Below are positions 56,008 to 64,000 of a DNA stretch of 64,000 nt, one piece after another. Each line of letters starts with the position of its first letter. Positions within the stretch are counted from its first letter, which is position 1. Made by a program: the position numbers and the translations under genes. The DNA lies in the NCBI RefSeq assembly GCF_028688795.1, contig NZ_JAQTXM010000001.1:124001-188000 (forward strand), in the 5' to 3' direction. The stretch comes from Rhodoferax sp. (GTDB taxonomy: Bacteria; Pseudomonadota; Gammaproteobacteria; Burkholderiales; Burkholderiaceae_C). The notes beneath the pieces were generated by a model. That model saw nothing but the letters and a program-made list of their open reading frames with translations, was not told where the DNA came from and did no database searches.

Positions 56008-56178
56008 ATGGCAACCAAAGGCGGACGCGAAAAAATCAAGCTGGAATCGACAGCTGGCACTGGCCACTTCTACACCACCAGCAAGAACAAGAAAACCACA
56101 CCTGAAAAGCTGTTGATCAAGAAATTTGATCCAAAAGCCCGTAAGCACGTGGACTACAAAGAAATGAAACTGAAGTAA
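56008..56178 (+). CDS. rpmG: Ribosomal protein bL33
   Basis: 56 residues. [20 protein letters not shown] then [20 protein letters not shown] and a basic end. It lacks the zinc-binding cysteines, as in the C-minus proteobacterial type. It ends just before a strong terminator. Confidence 0.96.
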   Translation: MATKGGREKIKLESTAGTGHFYTTSKNKKTTPEKLLIKKFDPKARKHVDYKEMKLK

Positions 56179-56197
56179 TTCAGCGTCATCCACTTGT

Positions 56198-56226
56198 AAA
56201 AAAGCCCGCAGACTGCGGGCTTTTTT
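56198..56226 (+). terminator. Rho-independent terminator after rpmG
   Basis: AAAAAA, stem GCCCGCA / TGCGGGC around GAC, then TTTTTT. It works in both directions and may also serve the desaturase gene on the minus strand. Confidence 0.92.
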
Positions 56227-56274
56227 GTGTTCTGAATTTTCCAGATTGACAGAATAGCTTGGGTAGCCACCCCT

Positions 56275-56331
56275 CAAATAGCTACGTATTTAATAGCTGC
56301 TAGCGCTTTATCCATAAGGACTAGAGGCCAT
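56275..56331 (+). repeat. Dispersed repeat copy, intergenic (best full-length match)
   Basis: TTTAATAGCTGCTAGCGCTT, then TATCCATAAGGACTAGAGGCC. A second partial half (CAAATAGCTACGTATT) lies just before it. It sits 14 bp after the end of the desaturase gene. Confidence 0.8.
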
Positions 56332-56344
56332 AAAGACCAATAAA

Positions 56345-57562
56345 TCAAGCGCGAACGGCGCGCAGCTTCAAAGAAAACTCTTGCAGCGACGCGATGCCGC
56401 TGGCTTCAGCGCGTTGACACCAGGCGTGCAGCTCGGCGGCCAACTGCTCACGGGTGTGCGAGCGGTTCAACCACAACTGACGTAACTCTTCACGCATCAG
56501 CACCATTTTGTCAAGCACTGGCGAGGCGGCGCGCACCGTGGTCAAGTGTGCCACCACGGAGGCAGGCACCTTCTCGGCGTCTCGGTGCAACCAGCTTTGA
56601 GCTGCCTTGATCATGGACGCATCGGCACTGCGGGCTTTCAGGGCGACCACCTCATCATTGAAGGCTTGGCGCATGCCCCGGGCATAACCCGCCATCAACT
56701 CGTACCGGTTTTGAATCAGTGCTTCAAGTGTTTGTTCATCAGCCACCGGACGAATGGCACCCAAAGCGAGTCGTGGCGGCGTCTTCTTGACCTTGGCCAA
56801 ACCCATGCGTTGCAGCAGGCTGATGTACATCCAGCCAATGTCGAACTCATAGGGTTTAACCGACAACTTGGCAGAGGTCGGGTAGGTGTGGTGGTTGTTG
56901 TGCAGCTCTTCACCCGCAATCAGGATGCCCCATGGCGAGATATTGGTGCTGGCGTCAGGGGCTTCAAAATTACGGTAACCCCAATAATGTGCCGCACCAT
57001 TCACAATGCCAGCGGCCATCACCGGCGTCCAGGCCATTTGCACCGCCCAAACGGTCAGGCCAACGGCGCCAAACAGCGTGAGATCAATCAACAGCATCAA
57101 AATGATGCCAACAGTAGAAAACGGGGTGTAAAGCTTGCGCTCGATCCAGTCGCTGGGCGTACCGTGCCCGAAGCGCGCCAGTGTCTCTTTGTTATTCGCC
57201 TCTTTGCGGTACAACTCATAGCCCTGCGTGAGCACGGTTTTGATGCCGTACACATGCGGGCTGTGCGGGTCATCGGGTTGCTCGCATTTGGCATGGTGTT
57301 TGCGGTGAATGGAGGCCCATTCCTTCGTTACCTGGCCGGTGGTGAGCCATAGCCAAAAACGAAAGAAATGCGAGGCGATGGGGTGCAAATCAAGCGCACG
57401 GTGGGCTTGGTGGCGGTGCAAGAAAATGGTGACGCTGATCATCGTGATGTGGGTCACGGCCAAGGTAAACAGCACCAATTGCCACGCGCTCAAGTCCCAA
57501 ACACCGTGCACAGCCCAGTCCAGCAAGGCCTGCAAAACAGTCGAGTTGTCCAACGAAATCAT
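56345..57562 (-). CDS. Fatty acid / acyl-CoA desaturase (delta-9 type)
   Basis: 405 residues from ATG 57562. The three histidine boxes of membrane desaturases are present: HRHQAH (49-54), HRKHH (86-90) and HNNHH (about 218-222), between four hydrophobic segments. The C-terminal 130 residues are an extra, mostly helical cytoplasmic part typical of the proteobacterial form. It introduces a double bond into acyl chains and adjusts membrane fluidity, for example in cold. No redox partner is adjacent. Confidence 0.88.
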   Translation of the reverse strand: MISLDNSTVLQALLDWAVHGVWDLSAWQLVLFTLAVTHITMISVTIFLHRHQAHRALDLHPIASHFFRFWLWLTTGQVTKEWASIHRKHHAKCEQPDDPHSPHVYGIKTVLTQGYELYRKEANNKETLARFGHGTPSDWIERKLYTPFSTVGIILMLLIDLTLFGAVGLTVWAVQMAWTPVMAAGIVNGAAHYWGYRNFEAPDASTNISPWGILIAGEELHNNHHTYPTSAKLSVKPYEFDIGWMYISLLQRMGLAKVKKTPPRLALGAIRPVADEQTLEALIQNRYELMAGYARGMRQAFNDEVVALKARSADASMIKAAQSWLHRDAEKVPASVVAHLTTVRAASPVLDKMVLMREELRQLWLNRSHTREQLAAELHAWCQRAEASGIASLQEFSLKLRAVRA

Positions 57563-57665
57563 CAACTTTGTCTCTTTAATAATTATTGCTGACGCCCACA
57601 GAAACCATTTCCTGTGGACTCAACCAGACAATTTTAGGGGTTATGCACGCCCCCTGCCTTGCAGC

Positions 57666-58937
57666 CTATACCCGTTCCCACACCGCGGCAAAGAAACCGT
57701 CGGTCTGGTGCCGGTGCGGCCACAGACGCAGATAGCGCTGGCCAGTTTCGCCGCCACTGCACAGCGAAGCGGCCCGCTCGACCTTCAAGCCGGTGAGCAC
57801 TTCGCCCGCATCCAACACCTTGAACTCTTGATTGGCAGCAGAAAAAGCGGCGGCAATGGCCTCATTTTCTTGCGGCAGCACGCTGCAGGTGGCATAAACC
57901 AGACGCCCACCGGGTTTCACCAGACGCGCCGCACTTTGCAAAATGGCCGTCTGCTTGACCGTCATCTCATCCACCGCAGTTTGCGTTTGGCGCCATTTCA
58001 GGTCAGGGTTGCGGCGCAAGGTGCCCATGCCAGTGCAAGGTGCATCCACCAGCACGCGGTCAATCTTGCCGCTCAGGCGCTTGACGCGGTCATCACGCTC
58101 GTGCGCAATGACCGCCGGGTGCACATTGGACAAACCGCTGCGCGCCAGCCGTGACTTGAACGCATCGAGCCTCCCGGCCGATGTGTCAAACGCATACAAA
58201 CGCCCGGTGCTGCGCATGGCAGCGCCAATGGCCAGGGTTTTGCCACCGGCACCGGCACAAAAATCGACCACCATCTCGCCGCGTTTGGCATCAAGCAGCA
58301 TGGCCAGCAGTTGCGAGCCTTCGTCTTGAACCTCAAAGTCGCCACGCTTGAAGGCTTCCATCTTGCTCAAGGCTGGTTTGCCGGCAATGCGCAAACCCCA
58401 GGGTGAAAACGGTGTTGGCACTGCCTTGATGCCCAGAGCGGCCAGCTCTTTTTGCACATCGGTGCGCTTGGCCTTGAAATCGTTCACACGTAAATCCAGC
58501 CCGGCGCCTTTGTTAAGACTCTCGGCCAGTGGCCAAAATTCGTCGCCTAACTGGTCTTTGAGCGGCTGCACCAGCCACTCGGGCAGGTTGTGGCGATGGC
58601 GCTCCATCAGGTCTTCAGGCTTGATTTTTTCGCATTGATCGAGCCAGTTGATTTCTTGATCAGACAAGGCGCTGCGCAAAAAATCACCGGGGCCGTAAAA
58701 ACCAAGAATGGCCAGGCGACGTTCTTTTGAGCCGCTGCCTGAGGGCGCCAAGTGGTCAAACAGCTGTTTTTTACGCAGCACGGTGTAGACCGTTTCAGCC
58801 ATGGTGGCGCGTTCACGCGGCCCGAGACCACGGTGATCACGGAAAAACCGCGACACGATGGCATCAGCCGGGTGGTCAAATTTGAGGGTCAGCCGGACCA
58901 ATTCGGAACAGGCTTCGAGGAGAGCTTTTGGATGCAT
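57666..58937 (-). CDS. RsmB/NOP2-family RNA (cytosine-C5) methyltransferase
   Basis: 423 residues from ATG 58937; a GTG at 58976 is possible. The N-terminal 140 residues are a helical RNA-binding region (GLGPRERATMAETVYTVLRK). The SAM domain has DFCAGAGGKTLAIGAAM, then the catalytic motif IV LVDAPCTGMGTLRRNPDLKW and motif VI LVYATCSVLPQENEAIAAAF with the two essential cysteines. The likely target is 16S rRNA C967 or a related position, but the exact site cannot be fixed from sequence. Confidence 0.87.
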   Translation of the reverse strand: MHPKALLEACSELVRLTLKFDHPADAIVSRFFRDHRGLGPRERATMAETVYTVLRKKQLFDHLAPSGSGSKERRLAILGFYGPGDFLRSALSDQEINWLDQCEKIKPEDLMERHRHNLPEWLVQPLKDQLGDEFWPLAESLNKGAGLDLRVNDFKAKRTDVQKELAALGIKAVPTPFSPWGLRIAGKPALSKMEAFKRGDFEVQDEGSQLLAMLLDAKRGEMVVDFCAGAGGKTLAIGAAMRSTGRLYAFDTSAGRLDAFKSRLARSGLSNVHPAVIAHERDDRVKRLSGKIDRVLVDAPCTGMGTLRRNPDLKWRQTQTAVDEMTVKQTAILQSAARLVKPGGRLVYATCSVLPQENEAIAAAFSAANQEFKVLDAGEVLTGLKVERAASLCSGGETGQRYLRLWPHRHQTDGFFAAVWERV

Positions 58938-58986
58938 AGCCCGCGATTGTCCCACGGGAACTTTACGCAACTTCACCGCTCTGAAT

Positions 58987-59005
58987 CTTGAATGTCAAAT
59001 TCAAG
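58987..59005. promoter_or_regulatory. Operator-like inverted repeat between divergent genes
   Basis: CTTGAAT-GTCAA-ATTCAAG: perfect 7-bp arms with a 5-bp spacer, in the short gap between the methyltransferase gene and the efflux operon. Size and symmetry suit a dimeric repressor. No regulator gene is adjacent. Confidence 0.4.
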
Positions 59006-59097
59006 TTGCACAATGACTCGACGCTGCAATGGCAGTTGACAAATTTTTTGCATTTCACCTCACCCAATTTCTGATGTCTGTGCTCTCCACTTACCCC

Positions 59098-60462
59098 ATG
59101 TTGAACCTTTGTAATGGCCGCTGGCCTGGCCGTCTGACCTGTGCTGCCACCCTCTCGCTTGGCCTGTTTTTGTCAGGCTGTGCCAGTGTGTCGCCACCCG
59201 TCCAAACAAACTTAAACGAGACACAGGCGCAGCACATGGCGTGGTGGGGCAACTTCAACGACCCACTTTTGTCCCAGTTGGTTCAGCAGGCGCTGCAAGC
59301 CAACACCAGCATTCGCTCTGCGCAAGCGTCATTGCAACAGGCACGTGCCTTGCGCGACGTGAAGGTAGCCAATAGCTTGCCCGGTGTCACGCTGTCGGGC
59401 TCGGCCCAGCGCAACCAAACCGAATTTGCCGACGGCAACAACAGCTTCCGGGCCGGCCTGGATGCCCGATGGGAACTTGACGTGTTTGGCGCGGTGAGCA
59501 GCGACATCAATGCCAGCGAGGCCGACACCCTTGCTTCACAAGCCAGCCTGCGCGATGTGCAGGTCAGCATTGCCGCCGAAGTGGCCCTGGCTTACATCCA
59601 GTTGCGCGGTCAACAAGCGCAACTGGCAATTGCCCGCAACAACCTGGGCAGCCAGTCTGAAACACTGCAACTCACCGATTGGCGCGAACAGGCCGGACTG
59701 GTGACCTCGCTTGAAGTTGAACAAGCCAAGGCCGCCACCGCGCAAACTTCCGCGCAAATTCCCGCCTTGACCGCCAGCATCGCCAAAACCCGTCATGCCC
59801 TGGCTGTGCTCACCGGGCAACGGCCTTTGGAACTTGACTTGCTGCTGTCCACCAGCCAACCCGTGCCACAGGCCGCCGACCTGAACACCACCGCCATTCC
59901 TGCAGACACCCTGCGCCAACGTGCCGATGTGCGCGCTGCCGAGCACCGCATACAAGCCGCCCTGTCCCGCGTGGACGCGGCAGACGCCGCACGTTACCCC
60001 AGCTTCAATCTGGGTGGCTCACTGTCTTTAAGCGCACTCACACTGGCGGGCCTGACCAACGGCGCCAGTCTGGCCGGCTCGCTGTTGGGCAGCCTGTCGG
60101 TGCCGCTGTTTGACGCCGGGGCAGGCAAGAGCCAGGTGCTGGCCCAGCAAGCCGCTCTGGAGCAAGCCCGCGCGGCTTACCAAAACACCGTGCTGACCGC
60201 CCTGAAAGACGTTGAAGACGCTCTGATCAGCCTACAAAGTGACCGCCAGCGCTTGCAACTGTTGCAACAAGCCGCCACCGCCGCAAACAACGCCGCCTTG
60301 CTGGCACAAAACCGCTACAGCAGCGGGCTCATTGATTTTCAGACCGTGTTGCAAACCCAGCGCACCCTGCTCAGCGCGCAAGACAGCGTAGCCGGGCTGC
60401 AAGCCGACCTCAGCAGTGACCATGTGCGCCTGGTCAAGGCACTGGGCGGCGGCTGGCAATAA
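59098..60462 (+). CDS. Outer membrane efflux lipoprotein, NodT family
   Basis: 454 residues from ATG 59098; ATG at 59074 is possible. The lipobox FLSGC directs acylation. Two OMF repeats follow, with NSFRAGLDARWELDVFGAVS and GASLAGSLLGSLSVPLFDAG typical of NodT/OprM proteins, and EQARAAYQNTVLTALKDVED at the end. It provides the outer-membrane channel for the MacAB-like genes 48 bp downstream. Confidence 0.88.
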   Translation: MLNLCNGRWPGRLTCAATLSLGLFLSGCASVSPPVQTNLNETQAQHMAWWGNFNDPLLSQLVQQALQANTSIRSAQASLQQARALRDVKVANSLPGVTLSGSAQRNQTEFADGNNSFRAGLDARWELDVFGAVSSDINASEADTLASQASLRDVQVSIAAEVALAYIQLRGQQAQLAIARNNLGSQSETLQLTDWREQAGLVTSLEVEQAKAATAQTSAQIPALTASIAKTRHALAVLTGQRPLELDLLLSTSQPVPQAADLNTTAIPADTLRQRADVRAAEHRIQAALSRVDAADAARYPSFNLGGSLSLSALTLAGLTNGASLAGSLLGSLSVPLFDAGAGKSQVLAQQAALEQARAAYQNTVLTALKDVEDALISLQSDRQRLQLLQQAATAANNAALLAQNRYSSGLIDFQTVLQTQRTLLSAQDSVAGLQADLSSDHVRLVKALGGGWQ

Positions 60463-60510
60463 CACGCGCCATTCACCCATTCCTGTCACCGAATATTGAC
60501 CCCGTTCTCC

Positions 60511-61833
60511 ATGAGCAACCCCATGCCTGATACAACCAAGACCACCTCCCAGCCTCAAACCCCCAAGCCCGGCGACCTGCAAACGCTACTGAAAGAGGCG
60601 CCCAAATCCACTTGGTGGCGGCGACGCGAATTGTGGGTCGCGCTGGTTTTGCTGGCAGCGGCCGGTGGCGGCTATTACTACTGGCAGCAAAGCCAGGCGC
60701 GCAGTGCCGCCCCCACCTACATCACCGAGCCCGCCGCCCGCGGCAACCTGACGCTCACGGTCACGGCCAACGGCACGCTGCAGCCCACCCGCTCGGTCAA
60801 CATTGGCAGCGAACTCTCGGGCACGGTGCTGCGCGTGTTGGTGGATGTGAATGACAAGATTATAAAAGGCCAGGTGCTGGTGGAGCTTGACACCGCCAAG
60901 CTCAATGACCAAGTGGTGCGATCCAAGGCTGCACTGGCCAGCGCGCAGGCCCAGTTGGCACAGGCCAAGGCCACCGTGGTCGAGAGCAGCGCCAGCCTGG
61001 CCCGACTGGAAGAAGTGGCCAGGTTGTCCGGCGGCAAAGTGCCTTCCAAAGCCGAGCTAGACAGTGGCCGCGCCACGCATGACCGTGCCATTGCCGCCGA
61101 GTTGAGTTCCCGCGCCAACGTCGATTCGGCTCGCGCGTCGTTGGCCACCGATGAAACCAACCGCTCCAAAGCCTCCATTCGCTCGCCCACCGACGGCGTG
61201 GTGCTGACCCGCACGGTGGACCCTGGCAATGCCGTGGCGGCTTCGCTGCAGGCAGTGACCCTCTTCACGGTGGCCGAAGACCTGAGCCAGATGCGCCTGC
61301 AAGTCAATGTGGATGAGGCCGATGTGGGCCGCGTCAAGGTCGGCCAGCCGGCTACCTTCACGGTCAGTGCGTTTCCGTCAAGGCGTTTCCCTGCCGCCAT
61401 CACCCGCGTGGCCTATGGCTCGACCATCACCGACAACGTGGTCACCTACCAAACCCTGCTGGATGTGAAAAACGAAGACCTGAGCCTGCGCCCAGGCATG
61501 ACCGCCACCAGCACCATCACCGCCGTCGAGCGCAAAAATGTGCTGCTGGTGCCCAACACCGCGCTGCGCTTTAGCCCACAAGCCACGCCAGCAGCAGCCA
61601 AATCGAGCGGCAACATCATGTCAAGCATGATGCCGCGCATGCCGCGGGCTACCAAAAAAGCCAGCGGCGGCTCGGCCAAACAGGTGTGGGTGCTACAGGG
61701 CGACACACCGGTGGCGGTCAACGTCACCCCAGGCATTAGCGATGGCCGCATGACCGAGATCACCGGCGGCGACCTGACGGAGGGCATGGCCGTGATCACC
61801 GACCAGCGCACAGGCACCGCCAGCAAACCATGA
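60511..61833 (+). CDS. MacA-like periplasmic adaptor (HlyD family)
   Basis: 440 residues from ATG 60511. A cytoplasmic Pro/Thr-rich start, a membrane segment (WVALVLLAAAGGGYYYWQQS), then the MacA pattern RGNLTLTVTANGTLQPTRSV, a coiled-coil hairpin, IRSPTDGVVLTRTVDPGNAV and barrel domains. A basic Met-rich insert near residue 370-395 (SSMMPRMPRATKKASGGSAK) is unusual. It overlaps the ATPase gene by 4 bp. Confidence 0.88.
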   Translation: MSNPMPDTTKTTSQPQTPKPGDLQTLLKEAPKSTWWRRRELWVALVLLAAAGGGYYYWQQSQARSAAPTYITEPAARGNLTLTVTANGTLQPTRSVNIGSELSGTVLRVLVDVNDKIIKGQVLVELDTAKLNDQVVRSKAALASAQAQLAQAKATVVESSASLARLEEVARLSGGKVPSKAELDSGRATHDRAIAAELSSRANVDSARASLATDETNRSKASIRSPTDGVVLTRTVDPGNAVAASLQAVTLFTVAEDLSQMRLQVNVDEADVGRVKVGQPATFTVSAFPSRRFPAAITRVAYGSTITDNVVTYQTLLDVKNEDLSLRPGMTATSTITAVERKNVLLVPNTALRFSPQATPAAAKSSGNIMSSMMPRMPRATKKASGGSAKQVWVLQGDTPVAVNVTPGISDGRMTEITGGDLTEGMAVITDQRTGTASKP

Positions 61834-62585
61834 GCGCGCAGCCACTGATTGAACTCATCGGCGTCACCAAGACCTATGGCCAGGGCGCCACGGCCTTGCA
61901 GGCGCTCAAAGGCGTGGACCTGACCATTGAGGCGGGTGACTTTGTCGCCATCATGGGGCCCAGCGGCTCGGGCAAATCCACCGCCATGAATACGCTGGGT
62001 TGCCTGGACACCCCCACCACCGGGCAATACATCTTCAATGGCGTGCATGTCGAGACCCTCACCCGCGACCAACGGGCACTGCTGCGCCGGCATTACCTGG
62101 GCTTTGTGTTCCAGGGCTTTAACCTGTTGGCGCGCACCACGGCCCAAGAAAACGTGGAACTGCCCCTGCTGTACCGGGGCGAGCCCACCAAAACCCGCCA
62201 TGCGGCTGCCAAAAAAGCACTGGCCTCGGTCGGCCTGGCGGGCTGGGAACACCACACCCCGGCCGAACTGTCGGGCGGTCAACAGCAGCGCGTGGCCATT
62301 GCCCGTGCCATCGTTACCGAGCCCACAGTGCTGCTGGCCGATGAGCCCACTGGCAACCTCGACACCCACCGCAGCCGCGAGATCATGGAGCTGCTGTGGG
62401 GCCTGAACGTAGACCACGGCATCACCGTGCTAATGGTCACGCACGAGGCCGACATGGCCGCCTACGCCAAACGCATCGTGCATTTTGTTGACGGCGTGGT
62501 TGACAGCGACACCCGCAACCCGAATCCCGCCGGGCTAGCCCAACATGCCACTGACAAAGCTGCGGAGGTGTCCGATGTGGCTTAG
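61830..62585 (+). CDS. MacB-like ABC transporter ATP-binding protein
   Basis: 251 residues. Walker [30 protein letters not shown], signature [15 protein letters not shown], Walker B VLLADEPTGNLD and VLMVTHEADMAAYAKRIVHF. In E. coli MacB this domain is fused to the permease; here they are separate but overlapping genes. It energises the export of a macrolide-like compound, peptide or siderophore; the substrate is unknown. Confidence 0.9.
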   Translation: MSAQPLIELIGVTKTYGQGATALQALKGVDLTIEAGDFVAIMGPSGSGKSTAMNTLGCLDTPTTGQYIFNGVHVETLTRDQRALLRRHYLGFVFQGFNLLARTTAQENVELPLLYRGEPTKTRHAAAKKALASVGLAGWEHHTPAELSGGQQQRVAIARAIVTEPTVLLADEPTGNLDTHRSREIMELLWGLNVDHGITVLMVTHEADMAAYAKRIVHFVDGVVDSDTRNPNPAGLAQHATDKAAEVSDVA

Positions 62586-63780
62586 CACCTTGTTACTGGC
62601 CCTGCGCTCGATCCGGCGCAACCTGATGCGCTCTTTTTTAACCATTCTGGGCATCGTGATTGGTGTCAGCGCCGTCATCACCATGGTCACGGTGGGCAAC
62701 GGCGCCACGCTGGCCATTCAAAACCAGATTTCCGGCCTGGGCACCAACCTGCTGCAGGTGCGCCCCGGGCAACGCATGATGGGCGGCGGCGGTGCCAGCT
62801 CACCCTCCTTCAAGGAAGCCGATGCACAGGCACTCTTCAGCCAGCTAGGCGGCATCACAGCGGTGGCGCCCGAGGCGCGCAGTGGCGCCACCATCGTGCT
62901 CGATGGCCGCAACTGGAGCAGCAGCGTCATCGGCAGCACCAACGACTGGCTGTTCACCGGCAACTGGAAGATCGCCGATGGCCGCGAGTTCACCACCGAA
63001 GAGCAAGTGGCTGGTGCCGGTGTCTGCCTGATTGGCGAGACCGTGCGGCGCGAGCTGTTTGGCAGTCAAATGGCCATCGGTGCGTCCATTCGGGTCAAGC
63101 AGATCAGCTGCGAGGTGATTGGCTTGCTGGGCGAAAAGGGCCAGGGGGCTTTTGGCAACGACCAGGACGACGTGGTGCTGATGCCGCTGCACACCTTGCA
63201 GCGGCGCATCACCGGCAACACCCGCGTCAACACCCTGCTGGTGTCGATGCAAGACGGCGCCGACCCCGAGCGCGTCAAGGCCAGCATCACCCAACTGCTG
63301 CGCGAGCGACGCAAACTGGCAGAGAGTGACGAAGACAACTTCAACGTGCTCGACACCAAGCAGCTTGGTGAAACCTTCTCCAGCACCACCCGGGTCATGA
63401 CCATGCTGCTGGGCGCGGTGGCGGCCGTGAGCCTGCTGGTGGGCGGCATTGGCATCATGAACATCATGCTGGTGAGCGTGACCGAGCGCACCCGTGAAAT
63501 CGGCTTGCGGCTGGCCATTGGCGCGCTGGAGCGTGAGGTTCTGCTGCAGTTCTTGATAGAAGCCGTGGTGCTGGCGGCCCTGGGCGGCGTGATCGGTATT
63601 GTACTGGCCACCGGCGCATCCATTGGCTTGTCCAAGTTGATGAGCGTGCCCTATGTGTTCAACGTCGGTGTCAATTTGCTGTCGTTTGTGTTTTCAGCCG
63701 GCATTGGCGTGCTGTTTGGCTATTTCCCGGCCAGACGCGCCGCGCGGCTGGACCCGATTGAAGCGTTGCGGCACGAGTGA
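62575..63780 (+). CDS. MacB-like ABC transporter permease
   Basis: 401 residues from ATG 62575, overlapping the ATPase end by 11 bp. MRSFLTILGIVIGVSAVITM, then a periplasmic core (FNVLDTKQLGETFSS at its end) and a FtsX domain with GGIGIMNIMLVSVTERTREI and GVLFGYFPARRAARLDPIEA. This is the standard four-span MacB permease. It is the last gene of the operon. Confidence 0.9.
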   Translation: MWLSTLLLALRSIRRNLMRSFLTILGIVIGVSAVITMVTVGNGATLAIQNQISGLGTNLLQVRPGQRMMGGGGASSPSFKEADAQALFSQLGGITAVAPEARSGATIVLDGRNWSSSVIGSTNDWLFTGNWKIADGREFTTEEQVAGAGVCLIGETVRRELFGSQMAIGASIRVKQISCEVIGLLGEKGQGAFGNDQDDVVLMPLHTLQRRITGNTRVNTLLVSMQDGADPERVKASITQLLRERRKLAESDEDNFNVLDTKQLGETFSSTTRVMTMLLGAVAAVSLLVGGIGIMNIMLVSVTERTREIGLRLAIGALEREVLLQFLIEAVVLAALGGVIGIVLATGASIGLSKLMSVPYVFNVGVNLLSFVFSAGIGVLFGYFPARRAARLDPIEALRHE

Positions 63781-63796
63781 TTTTTATATAAGAAAT

Positions 63797-63846
63797 TGGC
63801 CTCTAGCGCTTTATATATAAGCGCTAGAAGCTATTTTTTATATAGC
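63797..63846. repeat. Dispersed repeat, head-to-head double copy
   Basis: GGCCTCTAGCGCTT (63798-63811) faces AAGCGCTAGA (63819-63828) across TATATAT, followed by AGCTATTTTTTATATAGCG. Two half copies in opposite directions form a hairpin just beyond the MacB-like stop, where it may act as a transcript end. Confidence 0.7.
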
Positions 63847-63898
63847 GAATTGATTTAGATATCCCTGACCGAGGTATCGGCCGGGCCGGGCATCTCAG

Positions 63899-64000
63899 TC
63901 ACCCCAGAAACACATCAGCACGCATGTTAAAACGCTGCACCAAGGGTTTGGCGACGTCCATATTTACCGCGCGTTTGCCGCCAAGAATATCCGAGATGCG
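63899..64000 (-). CDS. HigA-family antitoxin, C-terminal part
   Basis: Only the last 33 residues are in the window: RISDILGGKRAVNMDVAKPL then VQRFNMRADVFLG and a stop. ISDILGGKR at the end of the recognition helix and a final helix ending ADVFLG are typical of HigA antitoxins, which are transcription repressors of higBA toxin-antitoxin operons. The gene continues beyond the window. Confidence 0.75.
   Translation of the reverse strand, partial: RISDILGGKRAVNMDVAKPLVQRFNMRADVFLG

Overview
The window looks like chromosomal DNA from a betaproteobacterium of the family Comamonadaceae, most like Rhodoferax/Polaromonas. The reasons are high-GC coding with dense operons, Comamonadaceae-type gene sets (livHMGF, xdhAB beside a nucleoside importer, a JDVT-CTERM protease, an IS256-type transposase), and a short dispersed repeat of the form ATAGCTGCTAGCGCTT...AAGGGCTAGAGGCC that recurs at a dozen sites. 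Assignment to genus is inference. No rRNA, tRNA, CRISPR array or prophage was found.

Layout. 1-5.9 kb: the end of a branched-chain amino-acid type binding protein, livHMGF, an XRE-cupin regulator and an ornithine-cyclodeaminase-like enzyme, all on the plus strand. 6-10.4 kb (minus): a three-gene ABC efflux unit. 10.6-13.3 kb: guanine deaminase, a YhhQ-type transporter and a CPBP/MrtJ-type glutamic protease. 13.3-20.1 kb: a disturbed, partly decayed segment. It holds a JDVT-CTERM C-terminal fragment, a repeat-tailed secreted protein, a stop-riddled pseudogene, a palindrome-rich AT-rich stretch, an IS256-family element abutting the start of a PEP-CTERM protein, a signal-peptide-only ORF and an N-terminally truncated sensor kinase.

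20.1-34.4 kb: nitrogen and purine metabolism. Adenosine deaminase, a GntR regulator, a class-III aminotransferase and a glutamine-synthetase-like enzyme lie on the minus strand, the last two separated by a 536-bp inverted-repeat structure. Next come a BMP-family nucleoside-type ABC importer (minus) and, divergently, xanthine dehydrogenase xdhAB. With guaD, these form a purine uptake and degradation theme. 34.4-41 kb: a Crp/Fnr regulator with an FNR-like site upstream, a second liv cluster (livHMGF without a binding protein), rarA and a hypoxanthine-DNA glycosylase.

41-50.8 kb: a copper/silver efflux locus. It contains CusCBA-type RND genes (CusB carrying a fused CusF-like domain), a DsbA-like thioredoxin, DsbB, free CusF and a divergent CusRS-type two-component system. 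50.8-58.9 kb: housekeeping genes (lolA, ftsK, a crp-like gene, trxB, rpmB-rpmG, a fatty-acid desaturase, an RNA m5C methyltransferase). 59-63.8 kb: a NodT outer-membrane factor plus a MacAB-like efflux operon. The window ends inside a HigA-type antitoxin on the minus strand.

The least explained structures are the dispersed repeat, which sits in intergenic DNA and also in frame inside lolA, cusF, cusA, rarA, xdhA and the glycosylase gene; the 536-bp inverted repeat whose termini are copies of it; and the palindrome cluster at 15.0-15.36 kb.
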